A DNA stretch of 64,000 nt from Cohnella ginsengisoli. GTDB taxonomy: Bacteria; Bacillota; Bacilli; Paenibacillales; Paenibacillaceae. The DNA is taken from NCBI RefSeq assembly GCF_029525555.1, contig NZ_JAPDHZ010000004.1, positions 124,001 to 188,000 on the forward strand, in the 5' to 3' direction. The position numbers and the translations under genes were made by a program. This document shows, in pieces, positions 39,797 to 48,504 of this stretch; the first letter of the stretch is position 1, and the number at the start of each line of letters is the position of its first letter. A model generated the notes under the pieces. The model searched no databases. It saw only the letters and a program-made list of their open reading frames with translations, and was not told where the DNA came from.

Positions 39797-40253
39797 ATGG
39801 GACGATCGATGGGAAAGCTTGCGCTTCTCGCGGCGCTGATCGCATTGGCCGTACTGTTCGGCATGGAAATGGCGGACGACGGCATCCGAACCGTATACGG
39901 CCCGGTCGGCAGCGACGGCGCGACGGTCGCTAGCGGCGGGAACGCGGCGGACAGCCGGGCGGAACAGCGCAGCCGCTACTATGCGGAAGAGCCGCAAGGC
40001 ATCGCCTATGAGGGTGAGACAGACGATAAGGATGCGTCCGCGGCGGGCAGCGCCGCGAGGCGGCAGACTTCGGATTCGGCGCGCAGCGGGCAGGCTGGCG
40101 GGGGAGGGGCAGGATCCGTATGCGATCCCGAGACCGGATGGGGAGCCGCTCGTAGACAGTCTGGCGGACAAGACGGCGTCCACGCTCCAGCGGTTGTCGC
40201 AGAGCGGCGTCAAAGCCGTCGTTTCGCTTTTTGACAAGCTTTCCGGTTCTTAA
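39797..40253 (+). CDS. yqxA: YqxA-like protein, DUF3679 (one apparent frameshift)
   Basis: Small membrane-associated protein found after spoIIP in Bacillales. It has one N-terminal membrane helix (GKLALLAALIALAVLFGMEMADDGI) and a charged hydrophilic body. The end reads EPLVDSLADKTASTLQRLSQSGVKAVVSLFDKL once one G is removed from the G5 run 40100-40104, giving 151 residues. GGAGGAAG precedes ATG 39797. Assignment rests on synteny and the C-terminal amphipathic segment; function is not known beyond sporulation association. Confidence 0.78.
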
Positions 40254-40387
40254 GGACTATATTAGTTCAATTTAATCCTGAGACTTTTTGCCTTTTTTGT
40301 GTGATCTGAGTTACAGAACCGCTCCTGGTATCGATAGTAATATCGAATCACGATAGAGAGACAATCATGGATCGGGAGTGAGCGACT

Positions 40388-41375
40388 GTGCGGTTAGTTC
40401 GTGCAGACCAGCTGGCGGAAGGCGACAAGCTGGGAAGAAGCGTATATACGTCCGACGGACGTCTGATATTGAGGCAGGGCGTCGTATTGGACCGGCGCTT
40501 GATCGAAGGATTGAAGAGACGCAACCTCCGTTACCTGAATGATCGAGACGACGGAAGCATTCGGCTCCGACCCTAAGGCGCTGAAGGAAAATCTGCGGGA
40601 ACAGATGAAGGATCTGCTGGGTCTCGTCATGGATACCGTCCTGCGCGGCGGCGCCGTACCCGTCGAGCCGGTGCTCGAATGGGCGGAGCATATGTCCCGG
40701 ATCGTCATGGAAGAGCGCGACCTGCTCTATCACTACGAGGACCTGCTGCGCGGAGATGCGAACCTGATCGCGCACAGCGTCAACGTGTGCTTCCTGGCGA
40801 TGCTGACGGCCAAAGTGCTTGGATACAATAGGCAGCGGATCCAACATGTCGCCGTAGGCAGCCTGCTGCACGATATCGGCTTGTTCAGGCCGCACGACGG
40901 CACGATGGTCATCAACCATCCGCAGGTCGGGTACGAATTGCTTCGGCAGTCTCCGGGCGTATCGCAGCCTGCGCTAAGAATCGTCATGCAGCATCACGAA
41001 CAGCTGGACGGCAGGGGCTTCCCGCATGGGACGAGGGGCGCGGAGCTGTCTGAGGAGGCGCAGATCTGCGGGCTGTGCAGCGAATTCGACTATTTTATGA
41101 ACGATCGGCTCGCGGACAAGCTTCCTTGTGGAGGAATTGAGTACGTCATGTCGAAAATAGATACTTCATACAGCTATGCCGTCGTCCGCGGCTTCCTGAA
41201 GGCATTCGTCCCGTATCCGGTCGGAACCGAGCTCAGGCTGACCGGCGGGCTTCATGCGACGGTCGTCGAACTGAACAAAGGACATCTGGCCAGGCCGATC
41301 GTCCGTCTGAATCAGTTCGGTACGAAGTTCAACCTGATGGAGCATCCAAGCTTTATGGTGGAGGCTGTCGTCTAG
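40388..41375 (+). CDS. HD-GYP domain phosphodiesterase-like protein (one apparent frameshift)
   Basis: About 328 residues. The N-terminal 60 residues form the small beta domain typical of Bacillales HD-GYP proteins (MRLVRADQLAEGDKLGRSVY). The HD domain shows LIAHSVNVCFLAML, VGSLLHDIGLFRPHDG and VMQHHEQLDGRGFPHG, the last being the GYP motif with Phe for Tyr. Such proteins hydrolyse cyclic di-GMP; activity here is not proven. The two reading frames meet around 40535-40575, where there is no long homopolymer, so this break is less surely a technical error than the others. GTG 40388 follows GGGAGTGAG. Intergenic 40254-40387 shows no clear feature. Confidence 0.8.
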
Positions 41376-41419
41376 AGAGGACGCTCGGCGCAGCTGCACA
41401 CACGCGCAAGGGGGCTATT

Positions 41420-42118
41420 ATGCCGATCACCGCCACCAAGCTGAGGGCGATTCCGTTTTTCAAGGGCATCGATCCCGCATTGTTCGACCGCGTCCTCCCG
41501 TACGTTCAGGAGAAAGTGTACCGCAAGGGCGCGATTATTTTCCTCGAGGGCAGCGAAGGCGACGAGATTTACTTCATTCTCTCCGGCTCGGTCAGCATTC
41601 ACACGATCAACAAGTCCAAAAAAGTCGTGCTCGCTTTTTTCCACGAAGGGGACTACTTCGGCGAGATGGCGCTCATCAAGCCCGGTCTCGTACGTTCGGC
41701 TACGGCGGAGACCGCCTCGCAGACCCGGCTGCTCTCGCTGCGGCGCTCGCATTTCCAGCTTCTTTTCGAAAACGACCGCAACCTGCTGCACTACCTCGTC
41801 GAAGATACGATGAACCGGCTTCGCAAGGCGAACCAGCAGATCTACGATCTGACCTTTCTCAGCGTCCGTTCGAGGATCATCAAAAGATTGGCCTCTTGGT
41901 GCGAGGAGTACGGAGGCGGTTCGGATCCGTCGGCGCCCGTCCGCATCCCGATCAAGCTCACGCATCAGCAGCTCGCCGACATGGTCGGCGCCGTGCGGGA
42001 GACGGTGTCCAAGGTGCTGCAGGACATGCAGGACGAGGACCTGATCCAGATCCAGCAGAAGATGATCCAGGTGAACGACCGGACGAAGCTGGAAAAACTG
42101 CTTGATCACGAGATATAG
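41420..42118 (+). CDS. Crp/Fnr-family transcriptional regulator
   Basis: 232-residue regulator with an N-terminal cyclic-nucleotide-binding fold (IIFLEGSEGDEIYFILSGSVSIHT, GDYFGEMALIKPGLVRSATAE) and a C-terminal winged helix-turn-helix (IPIKLTHQQLADMVGAVRETVSKVLQDMQ). It has no N-terminal cysteine cluster for an Fe-S sensor as in Fnr of enteric bacteria. Effector and targets are unknown. It lies 45 bases after the HD-GYP gene, the stop of which is close to its ribosome site, so the two may be cotranscribed. RBS is CAAGGGGGC. Confidence 0.9.
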   Translation: MPITATKLRAIPFFKGIDPALFDRVLPYVQEKVYRKGAIIFLEGSEGDEIYFILSGSVSIHTINKSKKVVLAFFHEGDYFGEMALIKPGLVRSATAETASQTRLLSLRRSHFQLLFENDRNLLHYLVEDTMNRLRKANQQIYDLTFLSVRSRIIKRLASWCEEYGGGSDPSAPVRIPIKLTHQQLADMVGAVRETVSKVLQDMQDEDLIQIQQKMIQVNDRTKLEKLLDHEI

Positions 42119-42430
42119 TTTGTGATAAGTTAAAGGCAACTTTGTTTATCTAAAAGGGGAACACCTTGATGTCTGCGATGGTTCTGAACTGATCAATTGG
42201 ATAGCCCGTTAGAACAAGCGCCCGCAAGGGATCGATGATGTCGGTCTTTTGTTTCGTTGCGCGCGTTCTGCGGCTTCGATTGCCAGGGAGGAACTGTCCG
42301 ACATTCCGTCCGTCGCTGCGGCGAGGAGCGGGAATGCGAACCGTGCCCATCAGGCACGGTTTTTTTGCGCATTTTTCGCCGTGTTCGAATGTTCATCCAA
42401 TCCCTTCAAACAAAGGAGCACCCCCCTATC
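42119..42430 (+). other. 312-base intergenic region, possible leader or small RNA ending in a terminator
   Basis: No convincing gene. The region has an inverted repeat GTTCT...AGAAC at about 42180-42215 and ends its structured part in a terminator at 42339-42366, about 65 bases before mutS2. That layout would fit a short independent transcript or an attenuated leader. I do not recognise it as a known RNA family. Confidence 0.35.
42339..42366 (+). terminator. Terminator upstream of the MutS2-like gene
   Basis: Perfect stem AACCGTGCC / GGCACGGTT with a 5-base loop followed by TTTTTT. Confidence 0.85.
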
Positions 42431-44495
42431 ATGAGACCAACTTCCCTCGATAAATTAGAATACGCCCGCGCCATAGAGGCCGTCGTATCCCGTACCTCCA
42501 CTTATTTTGGCCGCCGGCTCGCGGAGCGATTGGCCCCATTGACCGACGCCCGCGTCATCGCCGCGCGCCTCACGGAGACCGAAGAGACGCGCGCGATGAT
42601 CGACAAAGGCATGCATGTCCCGCTGCCGTCCATGGACGGCATGGAGGAGCTGTTCGGATTGCTCGGCACGGGCTACGTCCCGGACGAGCGGCAGTTCGGC
42701 CAGCTGGCCCAATTCGTCCGCAGCTGCGGCCAACTGCGCCGATTCATGGCGTCCAAAGCCGCGCTCGCCCCGACGGTCGCCGCCTATGCGTCGTCCATGC
42801 ACGAGCTGGACGGACTGCTCGACGAGATCGAAGGCTCCATCGACCGCGGACGCATCCTGGACGGCGCGAGCCAGGAGCTTGGACGCATCCGGCGCAAGCT
42901 CCGGCAGGCGGAGGAAAAGCTGCAGAAGCGGCTCGACGGGTTGTTGTCGAAGCACGCCGAGCACCTGCAGGACCGAATCGTGAGCACGCGCGGCGGGCGT
43001 TACGTACTGTCGGTTAAAAAGGAGCATCGGCGCAAGGTGTCCGGCACGGTGCTCGACGAGTCCGCGAGCGGGCAGACGGTGTTCGTGGAGCCGTCGGAGA
43101 CGGCGGGCCTGCAGATGGAGCTGTCCGCGCTCCGCGCCGAAGAGCAACGCGAGGAGCTGCAGGTGCTCGCGCGTCTCACAGGCGAAGCCGAGTTGGCGAT
43201 GCCGCAGCTTTCCGTGAACGCGGAGTCGGTGGGGCACTACGACTTCCTGCTGGCGAAGGCGAAGTGGGCGCTCGCGATCGGCGCGCTGCCGCCGTCGCTA
43301 ACGGACGACGGCACGTTCGAGCTGCGCGGCGCCAGGCATCCTTTTCTAAGCGCCAAGCCGGTGCCGCTCGACATCGTCATGGACGGCAGTTACCGGTCGC
43401 TGCTCATCACCGGGCCGAATACGGGCGGCAAGACCGTCGCGCTCAAGACCGTCGGCCTGCTCACCTTGATGGCCCAGACCGGCCTGCTGATCCCGGCCGC
43501 CGCGGGCAGCCGCGTCGGCGTGTTCCGCGCGATCGAGGCGGATATCGGCGACGGACAGAGCCTGGACCGTTCGCTCAGCACCTTTTCCTCGCATATCCGC
43601 AACGTTACCGACATTTTGGCCGTCTCGGACGACGCGACGCTCGTGCTGCTCGACGAGCTGGCGACGGGGACCGATCCCGGCGAAGGCGTCGGCCTGTCGA
43701 TCGCCGTGCTCGAGGAGCTGCACCGGCGCGGGGCCGCGGTGCTGGCGACGACGCACTTCAACGAGATCAAGGAATACGCGCGGGTCGCGCCAGGATTCCG
43801 CAACGCGCGCATGGCGTTCGACGAAGAGACGCTGCAGCCGCTTTACCGGTTGGACATGGGCGAAGCGGGCGACAGTTACGCGTTCGTCATCGCGCGCAAG
43901 TTCGGCATCGGCGAGGACATCATCGCCCGGGCCAAGGAGATCGCCCGGGGGCTAAAGGGCGGAGGCGGACAGCGCGGCCGGCAGGACGGCGACGCGCTGC
44001 GGGAGGGCGTGCAGGGGTTACTGCCGCCGGCAGCGATCGTCGCAGAGGTCGCGCAGGCGGGCGCGCGACCCGAGGCACGTAAGGAACGAGGGGCCGATGC
44101 AGGGGATACTGTGGGTGAACCCATGAAGACCTCGGGCGAACTCAAGGAGACCTCGGGCGAACCCAAGAAGATTTCGGGCGACCCCCCCGAGACCGCGGCC
44201 GCACAGCCGCCGGAGCTCGGCATCGGCGACGTCGTCTGGATCCCGTCGATCGGCCAGCGGGGCGTCGTCTACCGGGTCGCCGACGAGCGGGGGGAACCTC
44301 ATCGTTCAGGTCCGCGGCGTCAAACAGCTCATTAACCGCAAGCGGGTGCAGCTTCAAATCGAGAGCAAGCATCTGTACCCGGACGATTACGATATGAATA
44401 TCGTCTTCGACTCGGTCGAGAACCGCAAAAAACGCAGCCTGATGGCCAAGCGGCACGTAGAAGGGCTGAAGATCGAGCGGGAGGAGCTGGAATAA
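42431..44495 (+). CDS. mutS2: MutS2-like DNA-binding ATPase without Smr domain (one apparent frameshift)
   Basis: 687-residue MutS-family ATPase. The N-terminal lever/clamp region (LDKLEYARAIEAVVSRTSTYFGRRLAERL) and VKKEHRRKVSGTVLDESASGQTVFVEP are MutS2-like. The ATPase has Walker A ITGPNTGGKTVALK, the ABC signature-like STFSSHIRNV and Walker B LVLLDELATGTDP, with the THF motif. A linker with three 7-residue repeats (TSGE-type) and a KOW-like segment follow. The frame breaks at G6 44289-44294; removing one G adds the last 68 residues ending KIEREELE. The usual C-terminal Smr nuclease domain is absent, so this is a shorter relative. GGAGCACC-type RBS precedes ATG 42431. Confidence 0.85.
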
Positions 44496-44550
44496 AATAA
44501 AGGCAGCCGCCTCCGGGAGAGCGGCTGCGCATATCTGGCATGAATTCGTA

Positions 44551-44581
44551 AACCGCATCTCTAAGGGATGCGGTTTTTTTA
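44551..44581 (+). terminator. Terminator after the MutS2-like gene
   Basis: Stem AACCGCATC / GATGCGGTT followed by seven T. A second GC-rich hairpin (GCAGCCGC / GCGGCTGC) lies just upstream at about 44502-44528. Confidence 0.85.
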
Positions 44582-44707
44582 TGAATCGCAATGGGCCAGC
44601 GCCTTTCCATGGGATGGCGCTAGCCCGGCCGCGCGGCACAAACGGTTGTGGCATCGTCGAAAGGTCGTTAGGGTGCGGTCGTTCGCGCGGCGTTGGCTAC
44701 TGAATAA

Positions 44708-45775
44708 CTATAGCCCAGCCGTCAATGCGTCATCCATCCCAAGCAATAGCGCGGCAATTTCCGTGATCTTCTCCGTCGGTCCCGTAAAATGGAACACTTG
44801 CGACTCATCCGTCGCACGGCTGGGCTTGTCGATCGGCAGGGCGGGCGACTGATATTCGAGCTCGGCGAATCCGCCGAGATGGCCGCCGTCATTGTAAATC
44901 TGCATGCAAGACCCTAGATAATCGGGCCGGTCCGGCGGATAGTCGGGATAGACGCCGGCGGGGTAGACGTTGAATTGCCGGACAACGAGGCTGCTCTCGG
45001 AGGCGCCCAGCCGGCGGAAATAGCCGTAGCGGCCGGTCGAGGCGACGGCATCGAACGACAGCTTGTAGCTGTAGCTGCCCCCGCATGGAATGCGGACGCC
45101 GCCGGCCGTCACCTCGATGTCCGTCGGCTCCCGCTGGGCGAACATCGTAAGCGGCGGCACGCGTCCGCGCGTCGGCACCAGCGCGATGCCGCCGGCCGGC
45201 ACCTGCATGATGCTCCATAGGCTGCAGTAGCCCGACGGAGCGGCGGCCGATCCGTCGTCGGGCGCCACTCCGTCAGGCTCCAATTCAAGCGCCGTGCGAA
45301 CCTCATAACCGACGTAGCGGACGCCCGTCCGGTCGCGCGCGGCCGAAGATTTATTCATGAGGAGCGGATTCGGCAGCGTCGCGAACCTTTTTTCCAGGTT
45401 CAATCGGAGCTGTGCGGCCGACGCGCGATGGCGCAGTTCGCAGCTCATCCGCAATGAGGCTTCTCTCCCGGTGGACGAGTCGAGCGTCCAGCGCCCGGGA
45501 TCGAGCTGCGGCGGAATCCCGTAGTTGCCGGAGCCGTCCGTGAAGTACTCGATCTCGGGGCTGACCCATGTACGGTCCCCGCCCGTATTCCATCCGCCGG
45601 CATCCAGCGCCGCCGGGTTCGTCCAGAAAGAAGCGCCCGCTTGACCTCCCGGAACGGTCATATCGTGCAGCCGTCCGCCCCGCACGAGCACGAGCAGCGT
45701 TCCGCCGTCTTCACCGATCAGTTTAACGTAGGGCTCTCCCATTTTCTTCAGATGCGCTTCCGGTGTCTCGGACAT
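44708..45775 (-). CDS. Conserved protein of unknown function, possibly aldose-epimerase-like fold
   Basis: 355 residues, no signal peptide or membrane segment. It is rich in beta-strand patterns with GDRTWVSPEIEYF, LMNKSSAARDRTGVRYVGYEVRTALEL and YFRRLGASESSLVVRQFNVYP. The pattern reminds me of uncharacterised beta-sandwich proteins related to aldose 1-epimerases, but I cannot name a family with confidence. It follows the GntR gene by 12 bases on the same strand, with GGAGAG before the start, and diverges from the sugar-acid cluster, so a role in that sugar pathway (for example, in handling a sugar or lactone) is an inference from location. Confidence 0.6.
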   Translation of the reverse strand: MSETPEAHLKKMGEPYVKLIGEDGGTLLVLVRGGRLHDMTVPGGQAGASFWTNPAALDAGGWNTGGDRTWVSPEIEYFTDGSGNYGIPPQLDPGRWTLDSSTGREASLRMSCELRHRASAAQLRLNLEKRFATLPNPLLMNKSSAARDRTGVRYVGYEVRTALELEPDGVAPDDGSAAAPSGYCSLWSIMQVPAGGIALVPTRGRVPPLTMFAQREPTDIEVTAGGVRIPCGGSYSYKLSFDAVASTGRYGYFRRLGASESSLVVRQFNVYPAGVYPDYPPDRPDYLGSCMQIYNDGGHLGGFAELEYQSPALPIDKPSRATDESQVFHFTGPTEKITEIAALLLGMDDALTAGL

Positions 45776-45787
45776 CCGTATCTCTCC

Positions 45788-46460
45788 TCAATCCATCGTC
45801 TCGTCGAAGCAGAGCAGGCAGTCTTCGTCCCGGATATGCCGGGTCCACAGTTCCACGATCCGTTCGTCGCTCTCGTTCCGCAGCGCCGACAGCAGCGCGG
45901 CATGCTCCGCCGGCACGCGTCCGAGGTCGCCGAACGCGCCGGTATTTTTAATGAAGTGCAGGCGCAGCCGGTTCACGATGCCGAGCCAGATCTGCTGCGT
46001 GTGGGACGACTCGTCAAGCGACAGTACCTGCTCGTGAAAGCGAATATCGGCCTCCACTAACGCGAACAAGTCGTTCTCGGAAGCGGCGCGCTTCATTTCC
46101 TCCACGATCTCCTCAAGCGCATCAAAAAACGGTTCGTCCCGTTTGCCCCGGCTTTGCTCCAGCACGAACAACTCCAGCTGCAGCCGTACCGGGATCAGCA
46201 GCCCGACGACCTCTTCCTTGCGTACGTCGGCGACCGCCGTCTCCCGATAGGGGGGAGCTCACGACAAGGCCGAGCGCCTCGAGATCCCGCAGCGCCTCGC
46301 GAAGCGGACCGCGGCTGACGTTCATCTGCTTGGAGATGTCGAGCTCCCGCAGCTTGTCGCCCGGCTTCAGATGGCCGCGCACGATTGCGTCTCGGATGTC
46401 CGCGAATACGCGCTGGCGCAGCGACAGGTTTTCCTGGCTTTTAAATTGATAAGGCTTCAT
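45788..46460 (-). CDS. GntR-family regulator, FCD type (one apparent frameshift)
   Basis: 223-residue repressor-type regulator. N-terminal winged helix is LRQRVFADIRDAIVRGHLKPGDKLRELDISKQMNVSRGPLREALRDLEALGLV. The C-terminal FCD ligand domain shows FHEQVLSLDESSHTQQIW and HAALLSALRNESDERIVELW with metal-ligand His residues. The frame breaks at a G6 run (plus strand 46250-46255); one base fewer restores SSPYRETAVADVRKEEVVGL. It is divergent from the sugar-acid operon, where a TTGTTGACAA palindrome lies over the promoter. The ligand is probably a sugar acid of the pathway. Confidence 0.88.
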
Positions 46461-46563
46461 ATCTAAAACTCCCAGCTTGATTAAGTTCGAACGCGTTCGG
46501 CAAGCGAATGCCCCCAGTATAGATCACTATCGGTTACAATTCAACGGTCGTTTGAAGATAATC

Positions 46564-46598
46564 GATTGTTGACAATCTACCAAAACCGCATTTATGAT
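46564..46598 (+). promoter_or_regulatory. Promoter of the sugar-acid operon with an overlapping GntR operator
   Basis: TTGACA (46569-46574), 18-base spacer and TATGAT (46593-46598) form a sigma-A promoter. A perfect palindrome GATTGT-TG-ACAATC (46564-46577) covers the -35 and matches the TTGTNNACAA type bound by FCD GntR proteins. Confidence 0.75.
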
Positions 46599-46629
46599 GG
46601 GCTGAGAAGCCTAACGAGGAGGTATGGAA

Positions 46630-47337
46630 ATGAACGTATTGGCCATTTGCGCGCATCCGGACGACGCCGAGATTTTATGCGGCGGTACGCTGGCGAAGTA
46701 CGCGGCGCGCGGGGACAAGATCACGATCGCGATCTCGACCAACGGCGAAGTCGGTTCGCCGACGCTGTCCAAGCCGGAGATCTCCGAAATTCGCCGGCAG
46801 GAGGCGAAGGCCGCCGCGGATCTGATCGGCGCGGACCTGATCTGGATGGGATACCCGGACGAGTTCCTGTTCGATACCGAAAAGACGCGTCTCGACTTTA
46901 TCGAAGCGATGCGTGCGAGCGGAGCCGAGGTCGTGCTGACGCACTGGCCGGACGACCTGTACAATCCGGACCATACGCTGACCGGCCAGATTGCCAACGA
47001 CGTCGCCATCATGACGACCGTGCCGAATATCGTGACCGCAAGTCCCGTGCTGAAGAAAATCCCGATCGTCTATTTTGTAGACAGCATGGCCGGCATCGGC
47101 TTCCAGCCCGACGAATACGTGGATATTACGGACCATATCGATACGAAAAAACGGATGCTGGCCGCGCACGAGAGCCAGGTCGGCGATTGGCTGCAGGACC
47201 AGTACGGCTCCAACGCGATGGAGATGGTCGAGGTGACCTCGCGCTTCCGCGGCATTCAGTGCGGGGTCCGCTACGCGGAAGGATTTATCCGGGCCAAGGC
47301 GTATCCGCGCAACATCGTCGGCACGCTGCTGCCGTGA
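46630..47337 (+). CDS. PIG-L family deacetylase
   Basis: 235-residue zinc-dependent de-N-acetylase of the PIG-L/LmbE family. The zinc motif AHPDDAE is at residues 7-13, with HWPDDLYNPDHTLTGQ as the second block containing a His ligand. Family members remove acetyl groups from N-acetylated sugars or related conjugates. ATG 46630 is preferred over 46624 because GAGGAGG stands nine bases before it. It is the first gene of a six-gene operon with sugar-acid enzymes, so it may act on an N-acetylated or amino-sugar precursor; the substrate is unknown. Confidence 0.88.
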   Translation: MNVLAICAHPDDAEILCGGTLAKYAARGDKITIAISTNGEVGSPTLSKPEISEIRRQEAKAAADLIGADLIWMGYPDEFLFDTEKTRLDFIEAMRASGAEVVLTHWPDDLYNPDHTLTGQIANDVAIMTTVPNIVTASPVLKKIPIVYFVDSMAGIGFQPDEYVDITDHIDTKKRMLAAHESQVGDWLQDQYGSNAMEMVEVTSRFRGIQCGVRYAEGFIRAKAYPRNIVGTLLP

Positions 47338-47377
47338 TCTTGGCGCGAGAGCGGGGACGGCGAAAGGAGAGGCGAAA

Positions 47378-48151
47378 ATGAGTCGATTCGAAGGAAAGAC
47401 GGCGATCGTCACCGGAGGCGCCACCGGCATCGGACTCGCGACGGCCAAGCTGTTGGCATCCGAAGGGGCCAACGTCGTCATCGCAGGCCGTGACGAGAGG
47501 CGCGGGACGGCAGCCCTGGCGGAGCTCGCGGCAATCGGCGGGAAGCCGCTGTTCGTCCGGACCGACATCAGCGACGAGGACGCCGTACGGCACTTGATCG
47601 GACGTACGATGGCGCATAGGGGACGCATCGACGTATTGATCAACAACGCGGCGATGTTCTATGAGAGCGATTTCCTGCAAGAGACGACGGACAGGTGGCG
47701 CGCGGTATTCGACACGATCGTGAACGGCGCCTACTGGTGCACGCGCGAAGCCGCGGTCGCGATGAAGGAGCAAGGCGGCGGCGTCATCGTCAACGTCTCT
47801 TCGATCAACGGGATCCGCGCCTTGAACCGGTCCAGCCATTATAATTCGGCCAAGGGCGCGCTCGATCAGCTGACGCGATGCACGGCAGCGGAGCTGTCGC
47901 CGCATGGCATCCGGGTGAACGGCGTGGCGCCGGGCTTTATCGATACGGGCTTGTCCGTCGTTGGCGGGGAGAACGAATTGGAGACCGAGTGGTTCAAGCG
48001 ATATTACGTAGGGGAGCGCAAGATTCCGCTGGCACGTCCCGGCCAATCCGAGGAAGTGGCGGCGGTCATCGCCTTCCTTGCCTCGGAGGCGGCCTCGTAC
48101 GTGCAGGGCGCGATCGTGCCCGTGGACGGAGGATTATCGATTACGTTTTAG
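47378..48151 (+). CDS. Short-chain dehydrogenase/reductase
   Basis: 257-residue classical SDR with the glycine-rich cofactor motif TGGATGIGLATAKLL near residue 12, NNAA (NNAG-like), SSIN with catalytic Ser, and the YNSAKGAL active-site Tyr-Lys. It ends with VDGGLSITF. It oxidises or reduces a hydroxyl group on a sugar or sugar acid, presumably in the pathway of the neighbouring dehydratase and hydrolase. GAAAGGAG precedes the start. It follows the PIG-L gene by 40 bases. Confidence 0.92.
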   Translation: MSRFEGKTAIVTGGATGIGLATAKLLASEGANVVIAGRDERRGTAALAELAAIGGKPLFVRTDISDEDAVRHLIGRTMAHRGRIDVLINNAAMFYESDFLQETTDRWRAVFDTIVNGAYWCTREAAVAMKEQGGGVIVNVSSINGIRALNRSSHYNSAKGALDQLTRCTAAELSPHGIRVNGVAPGFIDTGLSVVGGENELETEWFKRYYVGERKIPLARPGQSEEVAAVIAFLASEAASYVQGAIVPVDGGLSITF

Positions 48152-48166
48152 AAAGGTAGGGTCACG

Positions 48167-48482
48167 ATGCCGATTGACGAGTGGCAGCAGATTAATCCGC
48201 TCATTCGCCGCAAAATATTTCCTCCTGGAGAGCGGCTGATGAGCATGGCGATCGATTTTAAAAAGGGCGGGATCGGCCCGGCGCACGCGCATCCTCACGA
48301 GCAACTGGGTTATGTCGTGTCCGGGAAAATCCGGATGCTGCTGGACGGCGTCGAGATCGTCGTCGCGGCGGGGGGAGCAGGTCGTCGTTCCGGGCGGCGT
48401 CTCTCATTCGGTCGAAGCGCTGGAAGATTCGCTGGTGCTGGAAGCGTTCACGCCGTTGCGCGAGGATCTGCTGGGAAGCTAA
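48167..48482 (+). CDS. Small cupin-domain protein (one apparent frameshift)
   Basis: 104-residue single cupin. The metal-binding motif reads GGIGPAHAHPHEQLGYVVSGKIRMLL, and the second half VVVPGGVSHSVEALEDSLVLEAFTPL appears once one G is removed from the G6 run 48370-48375. Similar small cupins often occur with sugar-acid or uronate pathways, as isomerases or sensors. Its position between the SDR and the dehydratase in a compact operon supports a pathway role, but the activity is not known. Confidence 0.82.
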
Positions 48483-48504
48483 CGATAGACGAGGAGCTGG
48501 TCAT

